A stretch of 64,000 nucleotides of DNA from assembly GCF_007970805.1 (NCBI RefSeq), contig NZ_CP042433.1, positions 372,001 to 436,000 of the forward strand. Direction: 5' to 3'. The translations under genes were made by a program, and so were the position numbers. Each line of letters starts with the position of its first letter. The stretch's first letter is position 1. Below, in pieces: positions 41,725 through 51,515 of this stretch. Source of the stretch: Flavisolibacter ginsenosidimutans. Its GTDB lineage: Bacteria; Bacteroidota; Bacteroidia; Chitinophagales; Chitinophagaceae. The notes under the pieces are model-generated. The model saw only the letters and a list, made by a program, of their open reading frames with translations, had not been told where the DNA came from and ran no database searches.

Positions 41725-42291
41725 ATGCACGACATCGAACCATATTATAACTGGCGGCACATTTACGTGAGCGAGGAAGACCAGCGGTCGCCGTTTTACA
41801 ACCGGCAGTACTCTGAGTTTGAGTTTACGGCAACTGTTTACAATTATTATATCCATCCGCAATGGGATGACTTTGGAAGCCGGACTCTTTATTTGAAAGT
41901 GTTGCAAGCCGATTATGAAGAAAAATATGTCGTGATTGAATTGATTGGCGAGTGGAACGACGCCATTGAAAACGACATCATGGAACTAAAGCGGGAGGTG
42001 ATGGACAAGTTTATGGAAGAAGGCATTTTCAAGTTCATTCTCATTACCGAAAACGTTCTGAATTTTCACAGCGGCGACAAAGATTATTACCAGGAATGGT
42101 ACGAGGAAGTGAGCGACGAAAGCGGCTGGATCGTAAGCCTGAACATGCCCGATGCCACGCAACACGATTTTAAAAAAGCAAAGCTCAATTATTACGTTGA
42201 GCTCATGAACATTGAAAACTGGCGCATCTACAATCCCTTCCACCTTTTTAAAAAAATTGACGACGAACTGAATCGCCGCCTGGCCATCTAG
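41725..42291 (+). CDS. Conserved hypothetical protein
   Basis: This 188-residue soluble protein is rich in aromatic and acidic residues (YYNWRHIYVSEEDQRSPFY near the start; NWRIYNPFHLFKKIDDELNRR at the end). There is no signal peptide or membrane helix. It begins 16 bp after murQ and may be co-transcribed. The composition suggests a compact alpha/beta protein. No function can be assigned. Confidence 0.75.
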   Translation: MHDIEPYYNWRHIYVSEEDQRSPFYNRQYSEFEFTATVYNYYIHPQWDDFGSRTLYLKVLQADYEEKYVVIELIGEWNDAIENDIMELKREVMDKFMEEGIFKFILITENVLNFHSGDKDYYQEWYEEVSDESGWIVSLNMPDATQHDFKKAKLNYYVELMNIENWRIYNPFHLFKKIDDELNRRLAI

Positions 42292-42421
42292 CTGAAATTA
42301 TGTTGCATTTTTTATTTCCGTGACAGGCCATTTTTTATACTCTTTTTCTGACTTGCGGCCTCCTGTATTTCTCTCCTGGTTTCCTTTTTTCATTTTCTTT
42401 CACATTTTCTTTATCCGCACT

Positions 42422-42429
42422 TACATTTG
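42422..42429 (+). promoter_or_regulatory. -7 box TACATTTG of the sdh operon
   Basis: The same -7 sequence as the arg operon lies 27 bp before ATG 42457. TTTC at the -33 position (near 42398) is an imperfect match. Confidence 0.65.
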
Positions 42430-42456
42430 CCGCACATAAATTTTTTTGCACGGCTT

Positions 42457-43170
42457 ATGAAATGGTCCCACTTCTTTACGTCGGCGGTTGGTAGAAAAAT
42501 AGTGATGGCCCTGACGGGCATTTTCCTGATAACTTTTTTGATTGTGCACGTGGGGCTGAACGCCTGCATTTTTGCCGATTGGGTAGATACATCCGATAAC
42601 GGCGAGATGTTCAACAAGGCGGCGCATTTCATGGGTTCCACCATCGTTACCCGCATTCTTGAAATCGTTTTGTTCCTTGGTTTTATCGTTCACATCGTTC
42701 AAGGTTATGCGGTGGAAGCAAAGAACCGTGCACGCCGCGGACAAGGCTATCAGGTTTCCTTGGGCAACCGTGGCAGCACCTGGATGAGCCGCAGCATGGC
42801 CCTTCTGGGAACGCTGATTTTTCTTTATCTCATCATGCACGTTGCACAGTTTTGGGTTCCTTCGCGCATTACAAAAACACTGGAAGAAGTAAGCTACGAC
42901 GGTGGCCGTACGCAAATGCACAATTTGTTTTTGCGCATGTACGAGGTATTTCAGCAGCCGGTAGTGGTAGTGCTGTATCTGGTGGGTGTTTTGGCACTGG
43001 GTTTCCATCTTTGGCACGGCTTCACCAGTTCGTTCCGCAGCATTGGCGTGCACAACAAAAAATATTTGAGCCTGTTAAAAGGATTGGGATACGGCTTTAC
43101 GGTTATCGTGTGCATCATGTTTGCGCTAATGCCGATTAGCATGTACCTGAATTGGGTAAATCCGAGTTAG
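42457..43170 (+). CDS. sdhC: Succinate dehydrogenase cytochrome b subunit (five-helix type)
   Basis: This 237-residue inner-membrane heme b anchor of complex II is of the five-helix single-subunit type used in Bacteroidota. Helices begin at KIVMALTGIFLITFLIVHVGLN; the conserved His residues for heme ligation lie in IVHVGLN, IVHIVQGY, IMHVAQFW and GFHLWHGF. ATG 42457 is used because the alternative TTG 42427 lies in the promoter. sdhA and sdhB follow. Confidence 0.93.
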   Translation: MKWSHFFTSAVGRKIVMALTGIFLITFLIVHVGLNACIFADWVDTSDNGEMFNKAAHFMGSTIVTRILEIVLFLGFIVHIVQGYAVEAKNRARRGQGYQVSLGNRGSTWMSRSMALLGTLIFLYLIMHVAQFWVPSRITKTLEEVSYDGGRTQMHNLFLRMYEVFQQPVVVVLYLVGVLALGFHLWHGFTSSFRSIGVHNKKYLSLLKGLGYGFTVIVCIMFALMPISMYLNWVNPS

Positions 43171-43197
43171 TGAGCGGTGAGTTGTGAATGATGAATA
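43170..43197 (+). repeat. GTGAGCG-type heptamer array after sdhC
   Basis: GTGAGCG, GTGAGTT, GTGAATG and ATGAATA begin at the last base of the sdhC stop codon and run into dispersed hairpin repeat copy 6. Confidence 0.75.
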
Positions 43198-43264
43198 GCG
43201 AACAAGGCGCACACGAGTGCGACGCAACGAAAGCTCAATGGGTGGGCGAATGGCTGGCTAATAA
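43198..43264 (+). repeat. Dispersed hairpin repeat, copy 6 (inside sdh operon)
   Basis: GCGAACAAGGCGCACACGAG then TGCGACGCAACGAAAGCTCA. The stem is CGCAC/GTGCG with loop ACGA. The tail AATGGGTGGGCGAATGGCTG parallels copies 5 and 7. It lies between sdhC and sdhA. Confidence 0.9.
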
Positions 43265-43316
43265 AAGAAATGATTGAACAGAAACGAAATCAGAAATTTC
43301 AAATCAGAAATTGAAT

Positions 43317-45290
43317 ATGCTTGATGCAAAAATTCCTGCAGGCCCCTTAGAAAAAAAATGGGAAGACTACAAAGGGCACGTGAAGCTGGTAAACCCGGCT
43401 AACAAACGCAAGCTGGAAATCATTGTCGTGGGCACCGGATTGGCCGGCGCTTCGGCGGCAGCTTCGCTGGGCGAACTGGGTTACAAAGTGAAAGCTTTTT
43501 GTTTTCAGGACAGTCCGCGCCGTGCACACTCTATCGCGGCGCAGGGCGGCATCAACGCAGCCAAAAATTATCAAAACGACGGCGACTCCGTTTTTCGTTT
43601 GTTCTACGATACCATCAAGGGCGGCGACTACCGTTCTCGCGAAGCCAACGTGCACCGCCTTGCCGAAGTGAGTGCAAACATCATTGACCAATGCGTAGCG
43701 CAGGGCGTTCCCTTTGCCCGCGAATACGGCGGCCTTTTGAGTAACCGTTCCTTTGGCGGAACGCAAGTGCAAAGAACATTTTATGCAGCCGGACAAACGG
43801 GCCAGCAATTGTTGATTGGCGCTTACCAGGCACTGGAAAGACAAGTGGCTTTGGGCAACGTCAAAATGTACACCCGCCACGAAATGCTGGAGCTTGTGAA
43901 GATTGACGACAAAGCCCGCGGCATCATAACACGCGATTTGGTAACGGGAGAATTGGAGCGTCATTTCGGCCATGCCGTTTTGTTGTGCAGCGGCGGTTAC
44001 GGCAACGTTTTTTATCTCTCTACAAACGCGATGGGTTGCAACACCACTGCCATTTGGAAGGCACACAAGAATGGCGCATACTTTGGCAATCCTTGCTTCA
44101 CGCAAATTCACCCGACCTGTATTCCGGTTACCGGTGAGCATCAATCGAAGCTTACGTTGATGTCGGAATCACTGCGCAACGACGGCCGCATTTGGGTGCC
44201 GAAGGCAAAAGGCGACAATCGCCGTCCGAGCGAAATTCCTGAAGAAGAAAGAGATTATTACCTCGAGAGAAGGTACCCGGCTTTTGGTAACCTTGTTCCG
44301 CGTGACGTGGCTTCGCGTGCCGCAAAAGAACGTTGTGATGCGGGTTACGGCGTGGGCACATCAAAGCAAGCCGTTTATCTTGATTATGCAGATGCCATTC
44401 AACGTTACGGCCACATTGAAGTCGGCAAACGCGGCTTAACCGATGCCGACGCAGCAGCGATAACATCACTTGGTAAAGAAGTGGTGAAAGAAAAATACGG
44501 CAACCTTTTCGACATGTACGAAAAGATTACCGGCGAAAATCCATACGAAGTGCCCATGCGTATTTATCCGGCAGTGCACTATACAATGGGTGGCCTTTGG
44601 GTAAATTACGAATTGATGACAAGCGTTGAGGGTTTGTATGCACTCGGCGAATGTAATTTTTCCGACCACGGCGCCAACCGCTTGGGTGCATCGGCGCTCA
44701 TGCAAGGCTTGGCCGACGGATACTTCGTCATTCCGTACACCATCGGCAACTACTTAGCCGACGAAATCAGAACAAAAGAAATTCCGACTTCACATCCGGC
44801 GTTCGAAGAAGCCGAAAAAGCCGTTCGGGAACGCATTGAAAAGCTCATGAGCATCAACGGTACGCAAACCGTGGAAAGCATGCACAAGCGTCTTGGTAAA
44901 ATCATGTGGGACAAATGCGGCATGGCCCGCAACGCACAAGGTTTGCAAGAAGCAATTGAGGAAATTCGGCAATTGCGCAAAGAGTTTTGGAGCGACATCC
45001 GCATTCCGGGTAAGATCAACGATTTTAATCCCGAACTCGACAAAGCAAACCGTGTGGCCGATTTCATGGAACTGGGTGAACTGATGTGCATGGACGCTTT
45101 GCAACGTGCCGAAAGTTGCGGCGGCCACTTTCGGGAAGAAAGCCAAACGGAAGAAGGCGAGGCGCTTCGTCACGATGACCAGTTTATGTATGTGTCGGCA
45201 TGGGAAAACACCGGCGGCGATAACTGGCAGTTGCACAAGGAAGAATTGGTATATGACGTAGTGAAGCCGAGCCAGAGAAGTTATAAGTAA
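43317..45290 (+). CDS. sdhA: Succinate dehydrogenase/fumarate reductase flavoprotein subunit
   Basis: This 657-residue catalytic subunit carries covalent FAD on His71 ([18 protein letters not shown]) and has [16 protein letters not shown] for nucleotide binding. Substrate-site motifs include [11 protein letters not shown] and the Arg-rich [10 protein letters not shown]. It oxidises succinate to fumarate (or the reverse) and passes electrons to sdhB. The start is ATG 43317 (TTG 43311 is two residues longer). It is about 146 bp after sdhC with a dispersed repeat between. Confidence 0.96.
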   Translation: MLDAKIPAGPLEKKWEDYKGHVKLVNPANKRKLEIIVVGTGLAGASAAASLGELGYKVKAFCFQDSPRRAHSIAAQGGINAAKNYQNDGDSVFRLFYDTIKGGDYRSREANVHRLAEVSANIIDQCVAQGVPFAREYGGLLSNRSFGGTQVQRTFYAAGQTGQQLLIGAYQALERQVALGNVKMYTRHEMLELVKIDDKARGIITRDLVTGELERHFGHAVLLCSGGYGNVFYLSTNAMGCNTTAIWKAHKNGAYFGNPCFTQIHPTCIPVTGEHQSKLTLMSESLRNDGRIWVPKAKGDNRRPSEIPEEERDYYLERRYPAFGNLVPRDVASRAAKERCDAGYGVGTSKQAVYLDYADAIQRYGHIEVGKRGLTDADAAAITSLGKEVVKEKYGNLFDMYEKITGENPYEVPMRIYPAVHYTMGGLWVNYELMTSVEGLYALGECNFSDHGANRLGASALMQGLADGYFVIPYTIGNYLADEIRTKEIPTSHPAFEEAEKAVRERIEKLMSINGTQTVESMHKRLGKIMWDKCGMARNAQGLQEAIEEIRQLRKEFWSDIRIPGKINDFNPELDKANRVADFMELGELMCMDALQRAESCGGHFREESQTEEGEALRHDDQFMYVSAWENTGGDNWQLHKEELVYDVVKPSQRSYK

Positions 45291-45314
45291 ATAGCAAATT
45301 GTCGAATTAATTCT

Positions 45315-46079
45315 ATGGAGCATTACACCATGAAACTGACGCTGAAAGTCTGGCGTCAGGAAAACAACAAAGCAAAGGGAAGTTTTGAAACCTACGAAGT
45401 GAGCGATATCTCTTCTGAAATGTCCTTCCTCGAAATGTTTGACGTGCTGAACGAACGCCTCGTTCGCGAAGGCAAAGACCCGATTGCTTTCGACCATGAT
45501 TGTCGCGAAGGCATTTGCGGCATGTGCTCAATGCACATCAATGGCCGTCCGCACGGTCCCTGGCACGCCACCACAACTTGCCAGTTGCACATGCGGGCTT
45601 TTAAAGACGGCGACACAATCGTTGTTGAGCCTTGGCGGGCGAATGGTTTCCCGGTTATTAAAGATTTGGTGACGGACCGGTCATCTTTTGACCGCATCAT
45701 TCAAGCCGGTGGGTTTGTCTCTGTGAACACGGGGAATGCCGTTGACGGCAATTCTATTCCCATTGATAAAAACAAAGCAGACGCTTCGTTTGCGGCTGCG
45801 GCCTGCATTGGTTGTGGCGCTTGCGTGGCGGCATGTAAAAATGCTTCGGCTTCATTGTTTCTTTCGGCGAAGGTGGCACATCTTGGCCTGTTGCCGCAAG
45901 GCCAGCCCGAACGCAACAACCGTGTGTTAAGCATGGTGCACCAAATGGACAAAGAAGGCTTTGGCTCGTGCACGTTTACCGGCGCCTGCGAAGCGGTTTG
46001 TCCCAAAGAAATTGCCATCACCAACATCTCACGGATGCACAAGGATTATTTGCTCGCGGGTTTGTCAACCGAAGAATGA
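45315..46079 (+). CDS. sdhB: Succinate dehydrogenase iron-sulfur subunit
   Basis: This 254-residue protein relays electrons through three clusters. The [2Fe-2S] ligands are Cys63, Cys68, Cys71 and Cys89 ([10 protein letters not shown]...TTTC). The [4Fe-4S] and [3Fe-4S] ligands are in [13 protein letters not shown] and [15 protein letters not shown]. It is 24 bp after sdhA and completes the sdhCAB operon. Confidence 0.96.
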   Translation: MEHYTMKLTLKVWRQENNKAKGSFETYEVSDISSEMSFLEMFDVLNERLVREGKDPIAFDHDCREGICGMCSMHINGRPHGPWHATTTCQLHMRAFKDGDTIVVEPWRANGFPVIKDLVTDRSSFDRIIQAGGFVSVNTGNAVDGNSIPIDKNKADASFAAAACIGCGACVAACKNASASLFLSAKVAHLGLLPQGQPERNNRVLSMVHQMDKEGFGSCTFTGACEAVCPKEIAITNISRMHKDYLLAGLSTEE

Positions 46080-46313
46080 CCACAAATTATCAGGATTAGA
46101 AAAGATTGCCGGGATTGGAGAAAAGCATTGGCAGGACGAACGTCCTGCCTTTTTGTTTCCGCGTAGTTGTAAACAACCTTCTGTTTTCGCATCTTTCCTG
46201 TTGCTCATTGCTTGTTGCTGCTTTCGGGCCTTTGAATTCCGTCCTTTAACAATTAATCGTATGTTTCACCGTTAAAAAGCAGCATTTTTACAACGCATCC
46301 AAATCCTGAGCCG
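46080..46313. other. Intergenic stretch with short repeated words
   Basis: It holds GGATTAGAAA..GCCGGGATTGGAG words, then CCTGTTGCTCATTGCTTGTTGC near 46198, related to the right-hand words at 36666. No gene is seen. A weak TATGTTTC (46260) could be a -7 box for the next gene. Confidence 0.5.
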
Positions 46314-49300
46314 TTGCCTCACCTTCACCGCATACTGTTATTGACTCCTCTGCTTTTTTTTGCTTTTTGCAGTGAGGCGCAAAACCCTGTCAGCACGTCC
46401 AATCTTCGCATCAAAAAAATAGCCGTAAAAGATTCGGTTGTTTTGGATACGCTGAGCATCATTCCCAAAACATTTTCTATTCGCGAAGTTGATAGCAGCG
46501 CTTACCGTCTTGATTTCGTCAACTCCGTTTTATATTGGCAAACCAAGCCTTCTGCCGACAGCGTAACGCTTGTTTACCGCGTATTTCCGGCCAAACTCAA
46601 TTCGCTTGTGCAGCGCTTGCGGTACGATTCCGTTGCCAAAAATTTATACATCAAACCTTATGAATTCGGTAAAGACGAAGCGGCGGCTTCTCGCGGTTTA
46701 TTTGACTTTGGAAACATTCAATACAACGGAAGTTTTGGCCGTGCGCTTTCTTTTGGCAACAACCAGGATGCTGTTGTCAATTCAAATTTTCAATTGCAGT
46801 TGAACGGATTTTTAAAAGACAGCATCGAGATAGCCGCTGCTTTAACGGACAACAATCTTCCCATTCAGCCCGATGGAACGACGCAACAACTGAACGAGTT
46901 TGACCAGGTTTTCCTTCAGTTCAAAAAAAAGAACTGGCAACTAAATTTAGGCGACATTGACATCCGGCAAAGCGGCATGTACTTCCTGAATTTTTACAAA
47001 CGTTTGCAGGGCATTTCGTTTCAAACTACCAATAAGATTTCATCAAATTTGCAATCATCAACGCTTGTGAGTGGCTCAATTGCCAAAGGCAAGTTCACTC
47101 GCAATGTGTTTCAGGGTTTGGAAGGAAACCAAGGACCTTATCGTTTAACGGGTGCCAACAATGAATTCTTTTTTATCGTGCTTGCTAACACCGAAAGAGT
47201 TTATTTGGACGGCGAACTTTTGCAACGCGGCGAAGACCAGGATTACATCATCAATTACAACACGGCAGAAGTGACCTTCATGCCGCGGCGCATGATTACC
47301 AAAGACAGCCGCATTCAAATTGAATTTGAATACGCCGATAGAAATTACCTCAACGCCAACCTTTACCTGAACCAGGAGTTCAACATTAACAACAAGCTTA
47401 AACTTCGCGTGGGTGCTTACAACAACAGCGACGCAAAGAACTCGCCCATCAACCAAACGTTGGATGCAAGGCAAAAGCAATTTCTTTTCAACGTCGGCGA
47501 CAGCATCAACCAAGCGCTTTACCCAACGGCCGTGTTGGATACTTTTTCAACGACAAAGATTCTTTATCAAAAAGTTTACGACACCGCTGGCGGCGTGATC
47601 ATTGATTCGTTTTACAAGTATTCTACCAATCCCGATTCGGCAAAATTCAATTTATCGTTTGCAAACCTTGGACAGGGAAGCGGCAACTACATTGCCGACT
47701 TCAACGGCGCAAACGGAAAAGTTTACCGCTATGTAAAACCGGTGAACGGTGTAAAGCAAGGCAGCTTTGAACCCGTTACCATTTTGGTAACGCCGAAAAA
47801 GCAACAGTTGCTAAGCTTTGCAACCGAATACCAACTTGACAAGAACAATTTGCTGAAAACGGAGTTTGCCCTGAGCAATTATGACGTGAACACCTTCTCG
47901 TCGAAAAACAAAGGCGACGATGTGGGCACGGCCGCAAGAGTGCAATACAACAATACACTCGACATCAATCCCGCCAAAAAATTGCAATTGCTTTCCACCT
48001 TCGATTACGAGCACGTGCAGGATAAATTCAAGCCCATTGAGCGTTTGCGCTTTGTGGAATTCAGCCGCGAGTGGGGCTTGCCGCTTGTGTCGAATCCCGC
48101 AACGGAAGATATTTTACGGCTGTCCTCTCAACTGAAAAATAACAACGGTGCGCTTTCGTATCAATTCATGAATTACCGGCGCAGTGATAATTACAAAGGG
48201 TATCAAAATATTTTGCAGCAGACGCTCAATGCCAAAGGCTGGACGATGAACAATCAGTTTGCAGTGACAAACTTCACTACACAAAATGATAAAGGCAGTT
48301 ACATACGTCCCGTGATTGACGCCAGCCGCTTGTTCAAAAGTTTGTCTTCCATTCGCCTTGGCTTTCGTTATGCGTTGGAGAAAAATGAAGTGCGAAACAT
48401 TGCAAAGGACACGGTTTCGCCCCTGAGTTTTGCTTTTGATACCTATTCTGCTTACCTGAAGTCGAACGAAGCAAAAAAGAATAAATGGGGGCTTACCTTC
48501 TTTACACGTTCCGATAAATATCCCACCGCAAAATCGCTGGTAAGAGGCGACAGAAGCTATAATACAAACGTACAAGTTGAACTGTTGGAAAGCGCCAAAC
48601 ACCAATTGCTTTTCAGCGCAACGTATCGTGTGTTGAAAGTGCTTGACAAGTCGGTTTCTGCGCAAAACAACGACCGCACAATTTTGAGTCGCACCGAATA
48701 CAACGTGAACGAATGGAAAGGCTTACTCACCGGCAATCTTTTGTACGAACTGGGAACGGGGCAGGAGCAGCGCCGCGATTATGCTTACCTTGAAGTGCCC
48801 GCCGGACAAGGCGAATACACCTGGATTGATTACAACAACGACGGCATTCAACAATTGAATGAATTTGAAGTGGCGCTCTTTCCCGACCAGGCAAAATTCA
48901 TTCGCATCTTTACGCCAACCAATCAGTACGTGAAAGCGAACTACACAACGTTTAACTATTCCATCAGCCTCAACCCAAGGGCTTTGCTCAACGACAAGAG
49001 CAAAGACTTGGGTGGATTTATCAGCCGCTTTACGGTGCAATCTTCTTTGCAAAAAAGCAAGAAGTCGCTGGCCAAAGGCGACTTTGAATTTAACCCGTTC
49101 AAGTATTCGATTTTGGACACGTCGCTGATTACAAACTCGACGCTTTTTCTGAACGCAATTTCTTTTAACCGTTTTTCAAGCGCCTGGGGCATTGATATAA
49201 GCAACAACCGCAACAGCGGCAAAGCCCTGCTCACGTACGGTTACGAGACACGCCAACTAAACGACTGGACCGCCAAGTTTCGCTGGAATCTTTCGCCATC

Positions 49301-49793
49301 GTTGACCTTTGACGTGAACGGCAAGAAAGGAACAAATGGCTTGTACACGCCGGCCTTTGCCAACCGCAATTACGAGCTTGCCATTACCAGCGCAGAGCCG
49401 CGGCTGTCGCTGATACACGGAACGACTTTTCGTTTGCAAGGTTCGTACAAAGTGGAAAGCAAGGCAAACAAACCGCTTTACGGCGGCGAAGAGTCGGTGT
49501 CCAACGCAATCAATCTTGAAACCAAGTACAACGTTTTGCAGAACAGCAGCATCAACGCGAAGTTTACCTACAACAACATCAGTTATACATCACCTACAGG
49601 CACGGTAAAAAATCCTTCGGTTGAATACATCATCCTTGATGCCTTGCGTCCCGGCGCCAATTATTTGTGGTCGTTGGAGTTTACAAAGAGGCTGCTGAAC
49701 AACGTGGAAATAAACCTGCAATACGAAGGCCGCAAGCCCGCCGATACGCAAACAATTCACGTGGGCAGGGCGGCCATCAGGGCTTTGTTTTAG
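46314..49793 (+). CDS. Large outer-membrane beta-barrel protein
   Basis: This 1159-residue protein has a signal peptide (LLLTPLLFFAFCSEAQ), an N-terminal periplasmic part, then a long run of alternating amphipathic strands to the C terminus (RAAIRALF). The segment GNQGPYRLTGANNEF...RVYLDGELLQRGEDQDYIINY...RMITKDSRIQIEFEYADRNYL is a recurring module in large surface proteins of this phylum group. No TonB box or plug domain is obvious. The only plausible start is TTG 46314, where the signal peptide begins. Function is unknown. Confidence 0.75.
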   Translation: MPHLHRILLLTPLLFFAFCSEAQNPVSTSNLRIKKIAVKDSVVLDTLSIIPKTFSIREVDSSAYRLDFVNSVLYWQTKPSADSVTLVYRVFPAKLNSLVQRLRYDSVAKNLYIKPYEFGKDEAAASRGLFDFGNIQYNGSFGRALSFGNNQDAVVNSNFQLQLNGFLKDSIEIAAALTDNNLPIQPDGTTQQLNEFDQVFLQFKKKNWQLNLGDIDIRQSGMYFLNFYKRLQGISFQTTNKISSNLQSSTLVSGSIAKGKFTRNVFQGLEGNQGPYRLTGANNEFFFIVLANTERVYLDGELLQRGEDQDYIINYNTAEVTFMPRRMITKDSRIQIEFEYADRNYLNANLYLNQEFNINNKLKLRVGAYNNSDAKNSPINQTLDARQKQFLFNVGDSINQALYPTAVLDTFSTTKILYQKVYDTAGGVIIDSFYKYSTNPDSAKFNLSFANLGQGSGNYIADFNGANGKVYRYVKPVNGVKQGSFEPVTILVTPKKQQLLSFATEYQLDKNNLLKTEFALSNYDVNTFSSKNKGDDVGTAARVQYNNTLDINPAKKLQLLSTFDYEHVQDKFKPIERLRFVEFSREWGLPLVSNPATEDILRLSSQLKNNNGALSYQFMNYRRSDNYKGYQNILQQTLNAKGWTMNNQFAVTNFTTQNDKGSYIRPVIDASRLFKSLSSIRLGFRYALEKNEVRNIAKDTVSPLSFAFDTYSAYLKSNEAKKNKWGLTFFTRSDKYPTAKSLVRGDRSYNTNVQVELLESAKHQLLFSATYRVLKVLDKSVSAQNNDRTILSRTEYNVNEWKGLLTGNLLYELGTGQEQRRDYAYLEVPAGQGEYTWIDYNNDGIQQLNEFEVALFPDQAKFIRIFTPTNQYVKANYTTFNYSISLNPRALLNDKSKDLGGFISRFTVQSSLQKSKKSLAKGDFEFNPFKYSILDTSLITNSTLFLNAISFNRFSSAWGIDISNNRNSGKALLTYGYETRQLNDWTAKFRWNLSPSLTFDVNGKKGTNGLYTPAFANRNYELAITSAEPRLSLIHGTTFRLQGSYKVESKANKPLYGGEESVSNAINLETKYNVLQNSSINAKFTYNNISYTSPTGTVKNPSVEYIILDALRPGANYLWSLEFTKRLLNNVEINLQYEGRKPADTQTIHVGRAAIRALF

Positions 49794-49944
49794 TTCAATG
49801 GACCAGAAAGTTTTACTGTGCATTTGCGCAGCGCCAACAATTCAAACGCGGGCAATTTCAATTCATGCAAGGTTGTTGTGATTACATGAAGATGCGGTTG
49901 TGATTCGCTTTTTCAATGCCTTTACTTGCGGCAAAACTAATTGT

Positions 49945-50391
49945 ATGAAAAAAGCAGTTGCCTTTTTATCGGCGCTCATTATTGCGCTGTCGTTTACCTC
50001 TTGCAAGAAGGAGAAAGATTCCACCACCACACAACCAACGCCCAAAACCATTGCCGGTGTTTACCGCATATCGGGCCTAAAAGCGCAGGCCGGCAGCAAC
50101 CCGCAAGTGGACGTTTACAACCAGCTTACCGAGTGTCAAAAGCAAGACACCTGGGGCTTTCAGGAAAACGGAACCTTTTTGTTTGGCGGCGCAGCCACGC
50201 AATCTTGCCAGGACGGTGATTTTAGCGGCACGTGGAAACTGAACGGAAAGACCTTTACCATTACTTCGCAGGCCAGCGATGACGATTATCAACTCGTGAA
50301 CTTTGACGGCAAGGTGCTCGTGTTGAGCATTAGCGGTACGTTGAACAACGCCGACGCAACGTATTATGTGTCGTTTACGAAGTTTATGTGA
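49945..50391 (+). CDS. Lipocalin-like lipoprotein
   Basis: This 148-residue lipoprotein has lipobox LSFTSC (about Cys20) followed by a Thr-rich linker and a small beta-barrel: IAGVYRISGLKA, WGFQENGTFLFGG, DFSGTWKLNGKTFTIT and VLVLSISGTL. The GxW-like start and the strand pattern match lipocalin-type domains in Bacteroidota. The ligand is unknown. The internal Met 49945 begins the signal peptide. Confidence 0.75.
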   Translation: MKKAVAFLSALIIALSFTSCKKEKDSTTTQPTPKTIAGVYRISGLKAQAGSNPQVDVYNQLTECQKQDTWGFQENGTFLFGGAATQSCQDGDFSGTWKLNGKTFTITSQASDDDYQLVNFDGKVLVLSISGTLNNADATYYVSFTKFM

Positions 50392-50429
50392 TGCTATTAG
50401 GATTTATTGTAGAAGAGGTTTCTATAACT

Positions 50430-50460
50430 GCCGTCGGCGTCCGCGCCGACGGCTTTGTTT
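50430..50460 (+). terminator. Intrinsic terminator
   Basis: GCCGTCGGCG (50430-50439) pairs perfectly with CGCCGACGGC (50444-50453), followed by TTTGTTT. It ends the lipocalin-like gene. Confidence 0.85.
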
Positions 50461-50674
50461 GGATGCTCTTGCTGGGGAGTAAAATTAGTCTTTGTTGGAA
50501 GGGGTGATTGATGAGAGTAGAATTTTGTCTAAAGCGACACAACGGCAACTGCTTAGCGCAGTGGCGGATTTCGGGTTAATGTCGCCTAGTTTAAATACTT
50601 ATGTTGATTAGTGTACTACCGATCAAAATAGATTTTGAAGCCGCCATTGCGCCAAGCAAATGTTGTACGCTGGC
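50461..50674. other. Intergenic stretch with no supported gene
   Basis: I see no coding frame, promoter or RNA. It borders the AT-rich lipoprotein gene and may belong to the same foreign or decaying patch. Confidence 0.4.
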
Positions 50675-51304
50675 CTACTCCGGACTACGCTTAAATACAT
50701 TTTTGTGAGCCCATTCAGCTTCTTTTTCAGGCGTTATTTGCTTTTCCTTTTTGAAATTACTAAATGTGCCGCCCGTCCAATCATAGGGCTTACTGTCCTT
50801 CAAGTATGGCCCAACTACGCCGATCATCCAGCCATCTTTAGCTGCCCAATGAGGTTGTTCGGTTTTGAACCGAAATGCGTAGTAGGTATACGTGACACCG
50901 CTATCTATTAAGTTTACCTTTTTAAGAAGCTCCAATTGCGAAGGAATCGTGTCAAGTTCAGTAGGATATTCTAACCAATTTGTCAATCGACTTTCCGCAG
51001 CTTTTTCAAAGGTGTTAAATTCGGGAGGGAAAATATCTTCTCGTTTAAACTCTTCTAACAAATCATAAAACTCAGCTCTTGTATCAGAATTTATTGTGAA
51101 AGAATCGATTTCCGCTTTTGACAGGTTTTGGTGAAAATATAATTTGTTATATAAGTTTTCAAAAACTGTACTGTCGTACTTGTCGCTTCTTGGCCGCTGA
51201 ATTTTTACGACTCTTTGAACTTGACTGTTATGATTCTGTTGGTTACATGAAATCAAAACAGGTATTAGTGTGATTAAAAATGTTATGTAAGATAAAAGTC
51301 TCAT
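50675..51304 (-). CDS. AT-rich hypothetical lipoprotein
   Basis: This 209-residue protein has lipobox PVLISC (about Cys20) and a mostly helical, charged body (FENLYNKLYFHQNLSKAEI; DGWMIGVVGPYLKDSKPYDW near the end). Its DNA is clearly more AT-rich than the neighbours, with many AAA, TTA and ATA codons, which may mean recent transfer. The start at the internal Met 51304 begins the signal peptide. No family is recognised. Confidence 0.65.
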   Translation of the reverse strand: MRLLSYITFLITLIPVLISCNQQNHNSQVQRVVKIQRPRSDKYDSTVFENLYNKLYFHQNLSKAEIDSFTINSDTRAEFYDLLEEFKREDIFPPEFNTFEKAAESRLTNWLEYPTELDTIPSQLELLKKVNLIDSGVTYTYYAFRFKTEQPHWAAKDGWMIGVVGPYLKDSKPYDWTGGTFSNFKKEKQITPEKEAEWAHKNVFKRSPE

Positions 51305-51405
51305 AAGGCTTGCGTACAACTCATAAATATACGCTACTACGGGTATAACTTTCTATTGATTTCCAATACAAATTTATCCCTGCAAATAATTGTTGAATAG
51401 ACTTC

Positions 51406-51473
51406 CCGAACGCACAAGTGTGCGAGGCAACAAAAGCTAAATAGTCAGGCGAACCTCTGGTCCATAAATTTTT
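51406..51473 (+). repeat. Dispersed hairpin repeat, copy 7
   Basis: CCGAACGCACAAGTGTGCGA then GGCAACAAAAGCTAAATAGT, with tail CAGGCGAACCTCTGGTCCAT. The stem is CGCAC/GTGCG with loop AAGT. It lies between two convergent-facing minus-strand genes. Confidence 0.85.
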
Positions 51474-51515
51474 TCACGCTGAAGATTCGTCGGTCTATTT
51501 ATTTAATCTTCGTGA

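Noticed and set aside
43347..44144. 265-codon open frame antisense to sdhA
   Set aside because: It is a shadow of sdhA, whose identity is certain.
50675..51473. Insertion sequence as a cause of the AT-rich patch
   Set aside because: No transposase frame, terminal inverted repeats or target duplication are visible.
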